Source: Fibrobacterota bacterium (lineage in GTDB: Bacteria; Fibrobacterota; Chitinivibrionia; Chitinivibrionales; JANQEN01). From it: DNA of 7,997 bases. The position numbers were made by a program, and so were the translations under genes. Under the pieces are notes generated by a model that saw only the letters and a list, made by a program, of their open reading frames with translations, had not been told where the DNA came from and made no database searches. Location of the stretch: the NCBI GenBank assembly GCA_030619215.1, contig JAUXBV010000129.1, positions 1 through 7,997 of the forward strand, written 5' to 3'. This document shows, in pieces, positions 1 to 5,598 of this stretch. Within the stretch, counting starts at the first letter, position 1. Every line of letters starts with the position of its first letter.

Positions 1-46
1 CTTCCGACCATTCAACTATTTTAAGGTATCGATCACTCAATTTCAT
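1..46 (-). CDS. hicB: HicB antitoxin, N-terminal fragment (cut by window edge)
   Basis: Only the first 15 codons are visible, reading MKLSDRYLKIVEWSE. From memory of the family, this is a typical opening of HicB antitoxins that pair with this kind of HicA. HicB normally binds and neutralises HicA and often represses the operon. The start is well supported: an AAGGAGG Shine-Dalgarno (positions 60-54, inside the end of hicA) lies 7 nt before the ATG, and the ATG overlaps the hicA stop as ATGA (46-43), which implies translational coupling. The gene runs off the left edge, so its C-terminal DNA-binding part cannot be judged. Confidence 0.85.
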   Translation of the reverse strand, partial: MKLSDRYLKIVEWSE

Positions 47-237
47 TTGTTGGCCTCCTTTATGACCGCATCGACATCACGCTCCTGATATCGTTTCGCA
101 TCATCACCAAGTTTTCCGCTAATAGTAATTTTTAAACCAGACGGATGTTTGAAGTTCCTGTGACTGCCTTTTCCGCCACGGTTGACAAAACCAGCCTTCT
201 CCAAATCACGCATCAGATTTCTTATTTTTCTTGGCAT
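43..237 (-). CDS. hicA: HicA-family mRNA interferase toxin
   Basis: A 64-aa protein, normal length for HicA, a small double-stranded-RNA-binding-fold toxin that cleaves mRNA. The diagnostic motif is GGKGSHRNFKHPSG (residues 21-34); His26 corresponds to the catalytic histidine of the family. The C-terminal part (GKLGDDAKRYQERDVDAVI) fits the HicA subgroup in which that segment is charged. It overlaps hicB by 4 nt (ATGA), the toxin-first order usual for hicAB. The start codon is the first ATG, but there is no Shine-Dalgarno before it and the predicted transcription start is only about 2-3 nt upstream, so it may be read from a nearly leaderless mRNA. No frameshift or missing key residue is visible, so the toxin looks intact. 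Confidence 0.9.
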   Translation of the reverse strand: MPRKIRNLMRDLEKAGFVNRGGKGSHRNFKHPSGLKITISGKLGDDAKRYQERDVDAVIKEANK

Positions 238-255
238 AGTACTATAATGATACTA
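237..255. promoter_or_regulatory. Imperfect dyad over the hicA start, candidate operator
   Basis: TAGTA (237-241) and TACTA (251-255) are inverted arms around an AT-rich, partly symmetric core. The dyad covers the -10 box, the predicted transcription start and the hicA ATG. HicB or HicAB complexes commonly repress their own promoters by binding such palindromes. Assignment to HicB here is inference from position. Confidence 0.4.
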
Positions 256-275
256 CATTCTCACAGAAATGTCAA
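247..275 (-). promoter_or_regulatory. Sigma70-type promoter of hicAB
   Basis: Reading the minus strand, TTGACA (275-270) is a perfect -35 box. A 17-nt spacer separates it from TATCAT (252-247), a good -10 box. Transcription would start near position 240, almost at the hicA ATG (237). Confidence 0.7.
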
Positions 276-698
276 CAAAAACTTTCTTTATAACATAAGG
301 TTGAATAGAATTAATTATTTGCGTCCCTTTTATTTAAAATCATTTTAATAACATATTTACACCGTGCTAACAAAAACCAACAGCCCAATTTTGGCACAAT
401 TGCAGCATGTCAAGGTAATAGATTGCAGGCACTTGCATCAAACTTTGGGCAGACGTTTCAATTCTAACGGTATTTACAATAAGGAATTTCAAAGAAAATT
501 ATGATAATAAGATAAGAATACTGTTCTAACAAAAAACAGAAAGTTTTCAATTTAGAAAATAAACTGGGAAACATTTCTGGAACGTTGCAGCACCCCCTCC
601 CCGTCAAACCCTTTACAGTGTGTTAAACGGAATATCATATCAAACATGAGCTTTCCGTTCATACAATGAGTGTTTATAATTTAAAAATGATGAGGTTT
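276..698. other. AT-rich intergenic region between hicAB and the protease operon
   Basis: About 420 bp without a supportable gene on either strand: stops are frequent in all frames and nothing has a ribosome site plus a plausible protein. It contains a short AT palindrome (TTAAAAT-C-ATTTTAA, 334-348), two copies of CTAACAAAAA (366-375 and 526-535), and at 611-695 a structured repeat listed separately. No convincing poly-T terminator for the operon ending at 699 was seen; the hairpin of the repeat at 626-659 is the only obvious candidate for a 3' end. Confidence 0.5.
611..695. repeat. Structured intergenic repeat, copy A
   Basis: The segment from 620 to 664 aligns without gaps to 5019-5063, with about 31 of 45 bases identical. 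A perfect 7-bp stem, AACGGAA (626-632) with TTCCGTT (653-659), encloses a 20-nt loop containing ATATC and ATGAG. A second shared block follows at 663-695 (AATGAGT, then TTTA and an AT-rich run), matching 5101-5130. Copy A lacks about 40 nt present between the two blocks in the other copy. It sits just past the 3' end of the flavodoxin gene. It may serve as a transcript end or be a mobile miniature element; neither is shown. Confidence 0.5.
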
Positions 699-1175
699 TT
701 ATCTTTTAATTCTCTCAACTATCCTCTTCGCCGCCTCATTCATTTTATTCTTATTGGTTTTAAAAAGAAAGTAGTATTGAGATTCACCTTCCAGAACATC
801 TGCGCACAACTCTTCCAGTTCCGCATTCATTCTCTTCAGTGAACGGTTTACGCCAAGAGATTTTAGAGGTAATCCATAAGTAACGAAAGGCAGTGCCTTT
901 TTTCCTTTTAAGGATTTCATTGAATTTAAATATTTAAGTATCACTTTAGAGGCATTAAAACCCCATACTGGTGAGCCGACAAGCACAATATCATATTCAT
1001 CGATTTCAGGGATTCTGCGAAATTCAATATTTCTTGTCCACGGTTTTGGTATACCCCGGGGACGAAGCAGTTCAATACCATAATCAATACCTGCTTCCCG
1101 GAGGTGGTCTGCTATAGTCCGGGCAAATGTGGCGGTGTGACCTGACTGGGAGTAAACGATTATTCCTACTTTCAT
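699..1175 (-). CDS. Flavodoxin-like FMN-binding domain protein
   Basis: A 158-aa single-domain protein of flavodoxin size, expected to bind FMN and carry electrons or reduce quinone-like substrates in the cytoplasm. Family marks are an N-terminal beta strand (KVGIIVY), a phosphate-binding loop SQSGHT (residues 9-14), the GSPVWGF segment (67-73) and YGLP (100-103), the last two where loops contact the flavin ring. The ATG at 1175 is chosen over the in-frame GTG at 1184 because AGGAG (1188-1184) lies 8 nt before the ATG and overlaps that GTG. It is the last gene of the operon, 20 nt after the lipoprotein gene. Its physiological partner is unknown, and why it follows secreted proteases is not obvious. 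The family call is firm; the specific function is open. Confidence 0.8.
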   Translation of the reverse strand: MKVGIIVYSQSGHTATFARTIADHLREAGIDYGIELLRPRGIPKPWTRNIEFRRIPEIDEYDIVLVGSPVWGFNASKVILKYLNSMKSLKGKKALPFVTYGLPLKSLGVNRSLKRMNAELEELCADVLEGESQYYFLFKTNKNKMNEAAKRIVERIKR

Positions 1176-1183
1176 AGAAGACA

Positions 1184-1188
1184 CTCCT
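1184..1188 (-). promoter_or_regulatory. Ribosome binding site that fixes the flavodoxin start
   Basis: AGGAG on the minus strand, 8 nt before the ATG at 1175. It overlaps the alternative GTG start at 1184, which makes the longer reading unlikely. Confidence 0.7.
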
Positions 1189-1195
1189 GTAATTA

Positions 1196-1975
1196 TTAAT
1201 AAAAATTTATTTCATGTATTTCCGGCTTCTTATGTTCATAAGGTATTGAGCTGTACCACTCGTCAATATGTTCATTAAGCTCGAGTATTGGTAATAATGT
1301 AACAATAAAGCAGTCGACAACCTGAAGATATTTCGAATCAGTATCTTCTCCTCCGGGTAGTACTTGTGCATTCAGGTTATCGTTGGCAACTCCTTTCAGA
1401 ACAACACCGTCAAGCATCCTGATTTTATAAATTTTCTCTTTTTTATCTATCATGCTGATGAGGTGCAGCTGAATGTCATTTGCATATAAAGATAAAATAG
1501 CTGTTTTTTTAAGGGTCAGGTCTTTTTCAGTTATGAATTTGTTTTTTTTGCCCGGGTGGTGGATAATGAGAGTCCAGGTAAGCAGTGGGAGCTTTGATAA
1601 TGCGTAAATACTTTCGTAGGTGCAGGGCCTGATCGTTGCCACATTGTATCCTCCGGTTTTTAATATTGCGATCATAACCTGAAGATTAAGGATTTGCGCT
1701 TCAGTGCTGTCAGGGAAAGAGGACTCCGAAAGCTGCTTACGGTACGTATTCCACAGGTAGGAGATGGTATCTTTGCTTATTGTATCGTTAAAGGTGCGAA
1801 ATTGATATTCGAGGCTGTTGATCAGGGTACTGTCTGTAAGGCTCAGTGTTCCAGCCCCGTTGTAGCGGGGGACAAGGCCAATCTTGTTATATTTATTTCC
1901 GGATGCACAGTTTAACGAGAGTGCAACGAGGATAAAACAGGGTATGTTTTTAGATAATAATTGTAACAGTCTCAT
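1196..1975 (-). CDS. Predicted lipoprotein of unknown function
   Basis: A 259-aa protein I do not recognise. Residues 1-22 form a signal-like segment (basic start, hydrophobic stretch CFILVALSL) ending at Cys23 in LSLNCASG. This resembles a lipobox, but Asn at -1 and Ser at -3 are non-standard, so lipidation is likely rather than certain. The rest is a soluble-looking mix of helix and strand: a region around 93-165 (MIAILKTGGYNVATI, then ALSKLPLLTWTLIIHHPGKKN) and a hydrophobic C-terminal stretch near 219-235 (VVDCFIVTLLPILEL). No catalytic motif is evident. The ATG overlaps the stop of the upstream M16 gene by 4 nt (ATGA), with no clear Shine-Dalgarno, pointing to translational coupling. Tight linkage to two secreted M16 proteins suggests a role at the same membrane, as a partner, anchor or substrate, but that is inference. 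Confidence 0.65.
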   Translation of the reverse strand: MRLLQLLSKNIPCFILVALSLNCASGNKYNKIGLVPRYNGAGTLSLTDSTLINSLEYQFRTFNDTISKDTISYLWNTYRKQLSESSFPDSTEAQILNLQVMIAILKTGGYNVATIRPCTYESIYALSKLPLLTWTLIIHHPGKKNKFITEKDLTLKKTAILSLYANDIQLHLISMIDKKEKIYKIRMLDGVVLKGVANDNLNAQVLPGGEDTDSKYLQVVDCFIVTLLPILELNEHIDEWYSSIPYEHKKPEIHEINFY

Positions 1976-3459
1976 TTACGTTTAAGGAAAAGCTTGGGGT
2001 TGTAAAGCATATCTGGTGTAATGATTTTAACTTCGGCCTGCTTTTTTAATGAGAAGCCGTCCGATTCTTCCGCTTTAAAAAGCTGTGTTGTATCGCCGAC
2101 AACGGAGAAGGTAAAAGATTCGGGATTAATATATTTCCGTGCAGCCTTTAAAATATCTTTTTGTGATAAGGCTTTAATCTTATCAGGATATACTCTGTAG
2201 TGGTCTTCGGATCGATTGTAATATTCACTCCACGAATAGGTATCCACAATATCGTCGTTTGAGCGAAACATGGACGGCAGGCCGTCTATCATGACTTTTT
2301 TTGCATTGTCCAGCTCTTCTTTGGTAATTCCTTCCTTTACAATTTTTTCAACTTCTTTCAGTGTCAGGGCTATAGCTTTATTAACCGACGGGTGGTTGGT
2401 AAAAAAGTTAATATAAAAGGTGGCAGGGAAGATATAATTGGATCCTGCACTCGAATATATCGAGTATGTCAGCCCGGCGTCGGAGCGCACCTTTGCTACA
2501 AGGCGCGCGGTAAAGCTGCCGCCGCCCAGTACATGGTTGAAGATTGTCATTGCATAGTAATCGGGGTGCGGTCTGCTAAAGAGAGGCAGGCCGAGCCTGA
2601 TGTATGCCTGGGAAATTTCCTTGTGAACAATAAGGAATTTTACTGCCGGTTTAACGGCAACAGGCGGGAAATCGAATGGTACGGTATCCTTTAATGCTTT
2701 CGGAAAGATCGTTTCCAGTTTTTTTATAAATTTCTTTTTGTCAATATCACCGGATACGGCAAGAATAACATTTTCCGTTTTAAAGACCTCTTTATGAAAA
2801 GCGACAAGGTCGTCTCTTGTTACGGCCTTCATGCTTGTTTCGGTTGAAAGCCTGCTGTTTGCCATTCTAGGGTACATGTTTGTTGCATAGGCAGCACCGA
2901 TAATAGGCTCAGGGTTGTCGAATCTATGTTTAATACTCTGTATTGTTATCTCTCTTTCCTTCTCAATTTTTTCCTTTTCGAAAGTGGGGTGAAACAGTAT
3001 CTGATCCAGAATGTATAAAGCGGTATCGATAAACTGGGACAGGAATTGTGTTTTCAGTACAAGCTGCGTATTTGATAATGATAAAGAGACTGATATGGCA
3101 AAGTGTTCAATGAGTGCGTCCAGGGTATCCGATTGAATTGCTTTGGTGCCGCCTGTCCGCATGAGGTACGCAGCAAATCCGCCGAGTCCTTCCTTACCTG
3201 AAGGGTCTTTTATGGAGCCGGTGTTGAAGTAGCCGCTGACGGTTACAAGGGGCAGGGAATGGTCTTCTGCAATATATAAACGCAAGCCATTTGAAAGTGT
3301 GGTACGGTATGGCGAACCGAGAGGGATCTCCCAGTCAAGTTTTTTATAGGAGATTTTTGACGGGTGTTTCGGCAGCTTTGCTTTTTTGGCCATTCCGCCG
3401 GAAGTAGTAAGCATAAGGAAGATTAATGCTGTTATAGTAATTGCGGAATAATTTTTCAT
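1972..3459 (-). CDS. M16-family peptidase-like subunit lacking the zinc site, R/Y pair present
   Basis: A 495-aa protein with a signal peptide (residues 1 to about 24, ending GGMA) and the two halves of an M16B fold. The N-terminal half carries the YRTTLSNGLRLYIAED strand pair typical of M16. The zinc motif is gone: aligned to the neighbouring subunit, HMYEH becomes GFAAY (94-98) and the distal zinc-ligand glutamate becomes Ser175, so it cannot be an autonomous metallopeptidase. The C-terminal half retains LGGGSFTARL (311-320) and the substrate-binding pair Arg325 and Tyr332 (R plus 7, as in insulin-degrading enzyme). It therefore looks like the non-zinc chain of a heterodimeric protease. The start overlaps the upstream stop as TAATG; a GGGAGAAGG ribosome site (3474-3466) lies 6 nt before it. 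Length is normal for the family. Confidence 0.88.
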   Translation of the reverse strand: MKNYSAITITALIFLMLTTSGGMAKKAKLPKHPSKISYKKLDWEIPLGSPYRTTLSNGLRLYIAEDHSLPLVTVSGYFNTGSIKDPSGKEGLGGFAAYLMRTGGTKAIQSDTLDALIEHFAISVSLSLSNTQLVLKTQFLSQFIDTALYILDQILFHPTFEKEKIEKEREITIQSIKHRFDNPEPIIGAAYATNMYPRMANSRLSTETSMKAVTRDDLVAFHKEVFKTENVILAVSGDIDKKKFIKKLETIFPKALKDTVPFDFPPVAVKPAVKFLIVHKEISQAYIRLGLPLFSRPHPDYYAMTIFNHVLGGGSFTARLVAKVRSDAGLTYSIYSSAGSNYIFPATFYINFFTNHPSVNKAIALTLKEVEKIVKEGITKEELDNAKKVMIDGLPSMFRSNDDIVDTYSWSEYYNRSEDHYRVYPDKIKALSQKDILKAARKYINPESFTFSVVGDTTQLFKAEESDGFSLKKQAEVKIITPDMLYNPKLFLKRK

Positions 3460-4967
3460 TAATAACCTTCTCCCTTATCAGCTTTATCGTTTTTATCACT
3501 GTCCTTTTGCAGCAGAAAGCCTATGGTTTTAAGCTCCGGCGGGAAGTACTGTTTCGCTATTGCGGGTATACTTTCCCGTGTAACAGCTTCGATTTTTTTA
3601 GGATACCCAAGCAGGTCTTCCCACGTCCTGAGCCGCTCAAAGTAAGCTAACTGGTCGGATACTACCTCAAGTCTTTTCAGCCTGGTTACAAAATACATCT
3701 GAATGGAATTTTTTACCCGCTCCATTTCCCGTTTCTTCGGCTGCTCCTTTTTAAGCTTGTTTATCTCATCAAGTATTGCTTCCTCTACTTTTCCGGGATC
3801 CGCATCCGATTTAAGCGTTGCCCACACATGGAAATACCCGTTGTGAAGCCTGATGGCATTGCGCGCGCTCGCATTGGTGCATAATTTTTCCTCATCGACA
3901 AGCCTTTTATACAGCCTCCCGCTTCTTCCCGACAGGATTTCCTGAATAACGTCAAGGTTATACAGGTCATCATGAGGGTATCCCGGCGTATGGAACATGA
4001 TATCAAGGCGCGGCTGCACATCGTCGTAGACAGTAAAGCGCGTTTCGCCGATCGGTTTCGGCTCACGGGTAACAACTTCCTCTTTGGGCTCTTTTGCACG
4101 GGGAATTTTCTCAAAATATTTCTTTATAAGCTTCATCGCCTTTTTAGGCTTGACATTTCCCACCAGTACGATAAGGGCATTGTCAGGAGTATAAAAACGG
4201 TTGACATGGTCACGGAGCTTGGAGCGGGTGTATGCCCTGATATCAGACATCCAGCCTATTGTCGGAATGCGATACGGGTGCGCCAGGTAAAAATGCGCCA
4301 TGAACTTTTCCCAGTACCTGTTCAGGGGCCGGTTTTCGTAACGCATGCGTCGCTCTTCGGTAACAACATCTCTCTCACTGTAAAATTCACGCAAAATGGG
4401 ATTCTGCATCCTGTCAGCCTCAATCCAGCAGAACAGCTCGACCTTATTCTGCGGCAGGGTGACAATATAGGCGGTCATATCATCACCGGTCCAGGCATTC
4501 AGATGGGTGCCGCCGTGTTTCATGTATGTTTCCCAGATTTCGTCCTTTTTTATGTATTTCCTCTGCTTTTCAAGAATAGAGAAGATCTGTTTTCTGTAAG
4601 CGACAAACTGAGAGTCTGTCTCTACAACACCCTGTTTGCGGAGCTTTGAGATCAGATTGTCCAGAGAGTCAATGGAGGCGATATATTTTTTTTCCTTTTT
4701 ATAGTCCTTCGTACCCATTGTCCTGGTTCCCTTGAACAGCATATGCTCATACATATGCGAAAGACCGGATGTTCCCGGCCCTTCATACATCGAGCCCATG
4801 AAGTAGTACAACCTGCAGGAGACAACCGCGACATTGGTATCCGGGGCGATAATCACCCGGAGGCCGTTGCTTAGGGTGTCATAGTGAACAGGGAGCTTGA
4901 GGTCAAAGGCGCTGCCATACACTGCGAATATTAACAGTGCCGGTAAGGTGAGCTTTAGTTTGTTCAT
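3459..4967 (-). CDS. Secreted M16-family zinc metallopeptidase (zinc-binding subunit)
   Basis: A 502-aa protein with a signal peptide (residues 1-20, ending YGSA), so it should act in the periplasm. The inverted zinc motif HMYEH is intact (His71, Glu74, His75), followed by MLFKGT. The third ligand is most likely Glu205 in SERDVVTEE. HLNAWTGDDMTAY (155-167) is the usual M16 strand. Between GT and this strand lies a charged, helical insert of roughly 55 residues (about 88-145), longer than in minimal M16B enzymes but seen in some bacterial relatives. In the C-terminal half, the positions of the R/Y pair are Val357 and Thr364, so substrate binding there is probably supplied by the partner encoded immediately downstream. 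The C-terminal tail is charged (from about 488). First gene of the operon; no strong Shine-Dalgarno precedes the ATG. Substrate unknown. Confidence 0.93.
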   Translation of the reverse strand: MNKLKLTLPALLIFAVYGSAFDLKLPVHYDTLSNGLRVIIAPDTNVAVVSCRLYYFMGSMYEGPGTSGLSHMYEHMLFKGTRTMGTKDYKKEKKYIASIDSLDNLISKLRKQGVVETDSQFVAYRKQIFSILEKQRKYIKKDEIWETYMKHGGTHLNAWTGDDMTAYIVTLPQNKVELFCWIEADRMQNPILREFYSERDVVTEERRMRYENRPLNRYWEKFMAHFYLAHPYRIPTIGWMSDIRAYTRSKLRDHVNRFYTPDNALIVLVGNVKPKKAMKLIKKYFEKIPRAKEPKEEVVTREPKPIGETRFTVYDDVQPRLDIMFHTPGYPHDDLYNLDVIQEILSGRSGRLYKRLVDEEKLCTNASARNAIRLHNGYFHVWATLKSDADPGKVEEAILDEINKLKKEQPKKREMERVKNSIQMYFVTRLKRLEVVSDQLAYFERLRTWEDLLGYPKKIEAVTRESIPAIAKQYFPPELKTIGFLLQKDSDKNDKADKGEGY

Positions 4968-4978
4968 AAAAGGTTTCA

Positions 4979-5006
4979 GGTTTACAGAATTTTATTATGG
5001 TTTACA
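4979..5006. promoter_or_regulatory. Direct repeats upstream of the protease operon
   Basis: GGTTTACA occurs at 4979-4986 and again at 4999-5006, a 20-bp period (about two helical turns), just upstream of the first M16 start (4967). It could be a regulator site; no clear -35/-10 pair was found beside it. Confidence 0.25.
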
Positions 5007-5008
5007 AA

Positions 5009-5130
5009 CTTTAATAGTGAGTTAAGCGGCAGGGCATATTTGATATGAGCTGTCCGCTTTTACTCAATATTATGCCGTTGCGTATTTGCATAACATGGGT
5101 ATAATGAGTATTTAAAATAGTTGATGGCAA
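5009..5130. repeat. Structured intergenic repeat, copy B
   Basis: Second copy of the element at 611-695, same orientation. Core 5019-5063 aligns gap-free to 620-664. The stem is AAGCGG (5025-5030) with CCGCTT, extended by CAG/CTG with a one-base bulge. Relative to copy A, one base pair changes from A-T to G-C on both sides, which keeps pairing. The downstream block (5101-5130, AATGAGTATTTA) is separated from the core by about 40 nt absent from copy A. It lies in the 5' flank of the protease operon. Confidence 0.5.
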
Positions 5131-5270
5131 TTGTGGTGATGGTGAAGTGAATAGTATTTGGTATGAAAGAGAATAATGTAAAATATTATAGTGTTTGGAT
5201 TACGATTTGTCAGGTGAAAGCTTACCTTAATCTTAAGTACACGTGTTCATAAATATGCTGACGTTTTTAA
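5131..5270. other. Intergenic stretch without recognisable features
   Basis: AT-rich sequence with no supportable gene, ribosome site or hairpin of note. A 32-codon frame beginning at the ATG at 5255 runs through the following repeat tract and gives only an Arg/Gly/Lys-rich string; it has no Shine-Dalgarno. Confidence 0.4.
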
Positions 5271-5345
5271 TCGTCCTCTTCCGTCGTCGAAAAAAGAAAA
5301 GAAGGAAAAGACGAGGACGAGGACGAGGACGAGGAGGAGAAGGAA
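5271..5345. repeat. Low-complexity GA-rich tract with GACGAG hexamer repeats
   Basis: Four tandem GACGAG units (5310-5333) followed by GAG triplets and flanked by an A/G-rich run. TCGTCCTC (5271-5278) is the exact reverse complement of GAGGACGA, which occurs several times in the tract (first at 5313-5320), so the left edge can fold back on the repeats. Frames are open on both strands here because the period is a multiple of three (minus 5470-5267 with a TTG start giving a poly-Ser run; plus 5271-5489 with no start codon). I do not call either as a gene. Confidence 0.6.
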
Positions 5346-5374
5346 GGTAAAGTGCCTGTGGCACTTGCTTTACC
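5346..5374. other. Strong hairpin
   Basis: AAGTGCC-TGT-GGCACTT (5350-5366) is a perfect 7-bp stem with a triloop. Alternatively GGTAAAG (5346-5352) pairs with CTTTACC (5368-5374) outside TGCC/GGCA. No T-run follows on either strand, so it does not look like an intrinsic terminator. Confidence 0.55.
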
Positions 5375-5402
5375 CGAGGAAGATAATAAGTCATGGTACT
5401 TT

Positions 5403-5437
5403 AGTCCCACACAGTGGGGCTTTAGTCCTTTAGGGCT
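5403..5437. other. Two tandem hairpins sharing a CTTTAGTCC direct repeat
   Basis: First hairpin: AGTCCCAC (5403-5410), loop ACA, GTGGGGCT (5414-5421), 8 pairs including one T-G. Second: AGTCC (5424-5428), loop TTTA, GGGCT (5433-5437). CTTTAGTCC repeats at 5399-5407 and 5420-5428. Together with the hairpin at 5346-5374 this makes a structured segment without a coding explanation. Confidence 0.5.
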
Positions 5438-5520
5438 TTCGAACAAGACCACCAATAGAAATTTGCGCAATTCTGCTTTTGTAAAATAACAGGAATTAAT
5501 CGAATATAAGATTGGTGCGT

Positions 5521-5562
5521 AATAATAAAATTGCCCCCTCCCAAAAAGTGGGAGAGGGCAAT
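5521..5562 (-). terminator. Rho-independent terminator of the VWA lipoprotein gene
   Basis: Pairing of 5530-5543 with 5549-5562 gives a 14-position GC-rich stem with a single mismatch (5537/5555) and a 5-nt loop. On the minus strand it is followed by TTTTATTATT (5530-5521). It lies 37 nt after the stop of the gene at 5599, as expected for its terminator. Confidence 0.88.
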
Positions 5563-5598
5563 GTCCCTGCTTGTAGTGGGAATCAAAGGGGTGAGGTC

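Noticed and set aside
334..348. AT-rich palindrome TTAAAAT-C-ATTTTAA as a terminator or operator
   Set aside because: Pure A/T symmetry of this length is expected by chance in such AT-rich sequence, and there is no gene end or start beside it.
1176..1184. GTG start three codons upstream for the flavodoxin gene
   Set aside because: The GTG lies inside the AGGAG ribosome site that is well placed for the ATG at 1175.
3972..4649. Long plus-strand frame of 225 codons opposite the zinc M16 gene
   Set aside because: It is antisense to a well-supported M16 peptidase with its catalytic motif in frame; a shadow with no recognisable product.
5310..5338. Possible CRISPR-like array from regular GACGAG units
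   Set aside because: The units are 6 bp and contiguous with no spacers; this is a simple-sequence repeat.
5255..5350. Small plus-strand frame giving an Arg/Gly-rich 32-residue peptide
   Set aside because: No ribosome site, and the sequence is entirely explained by the repeat tract.
5267..5470. Minus-strand 67-codon frame with a poly-Ser run
   Set aside because: It starts at a TTG, has no Shine-Dalgarno, and its composition is driven by the hexamer tract and hairpins. Left as an open question under the structured-segment finding rather than called as a gene.
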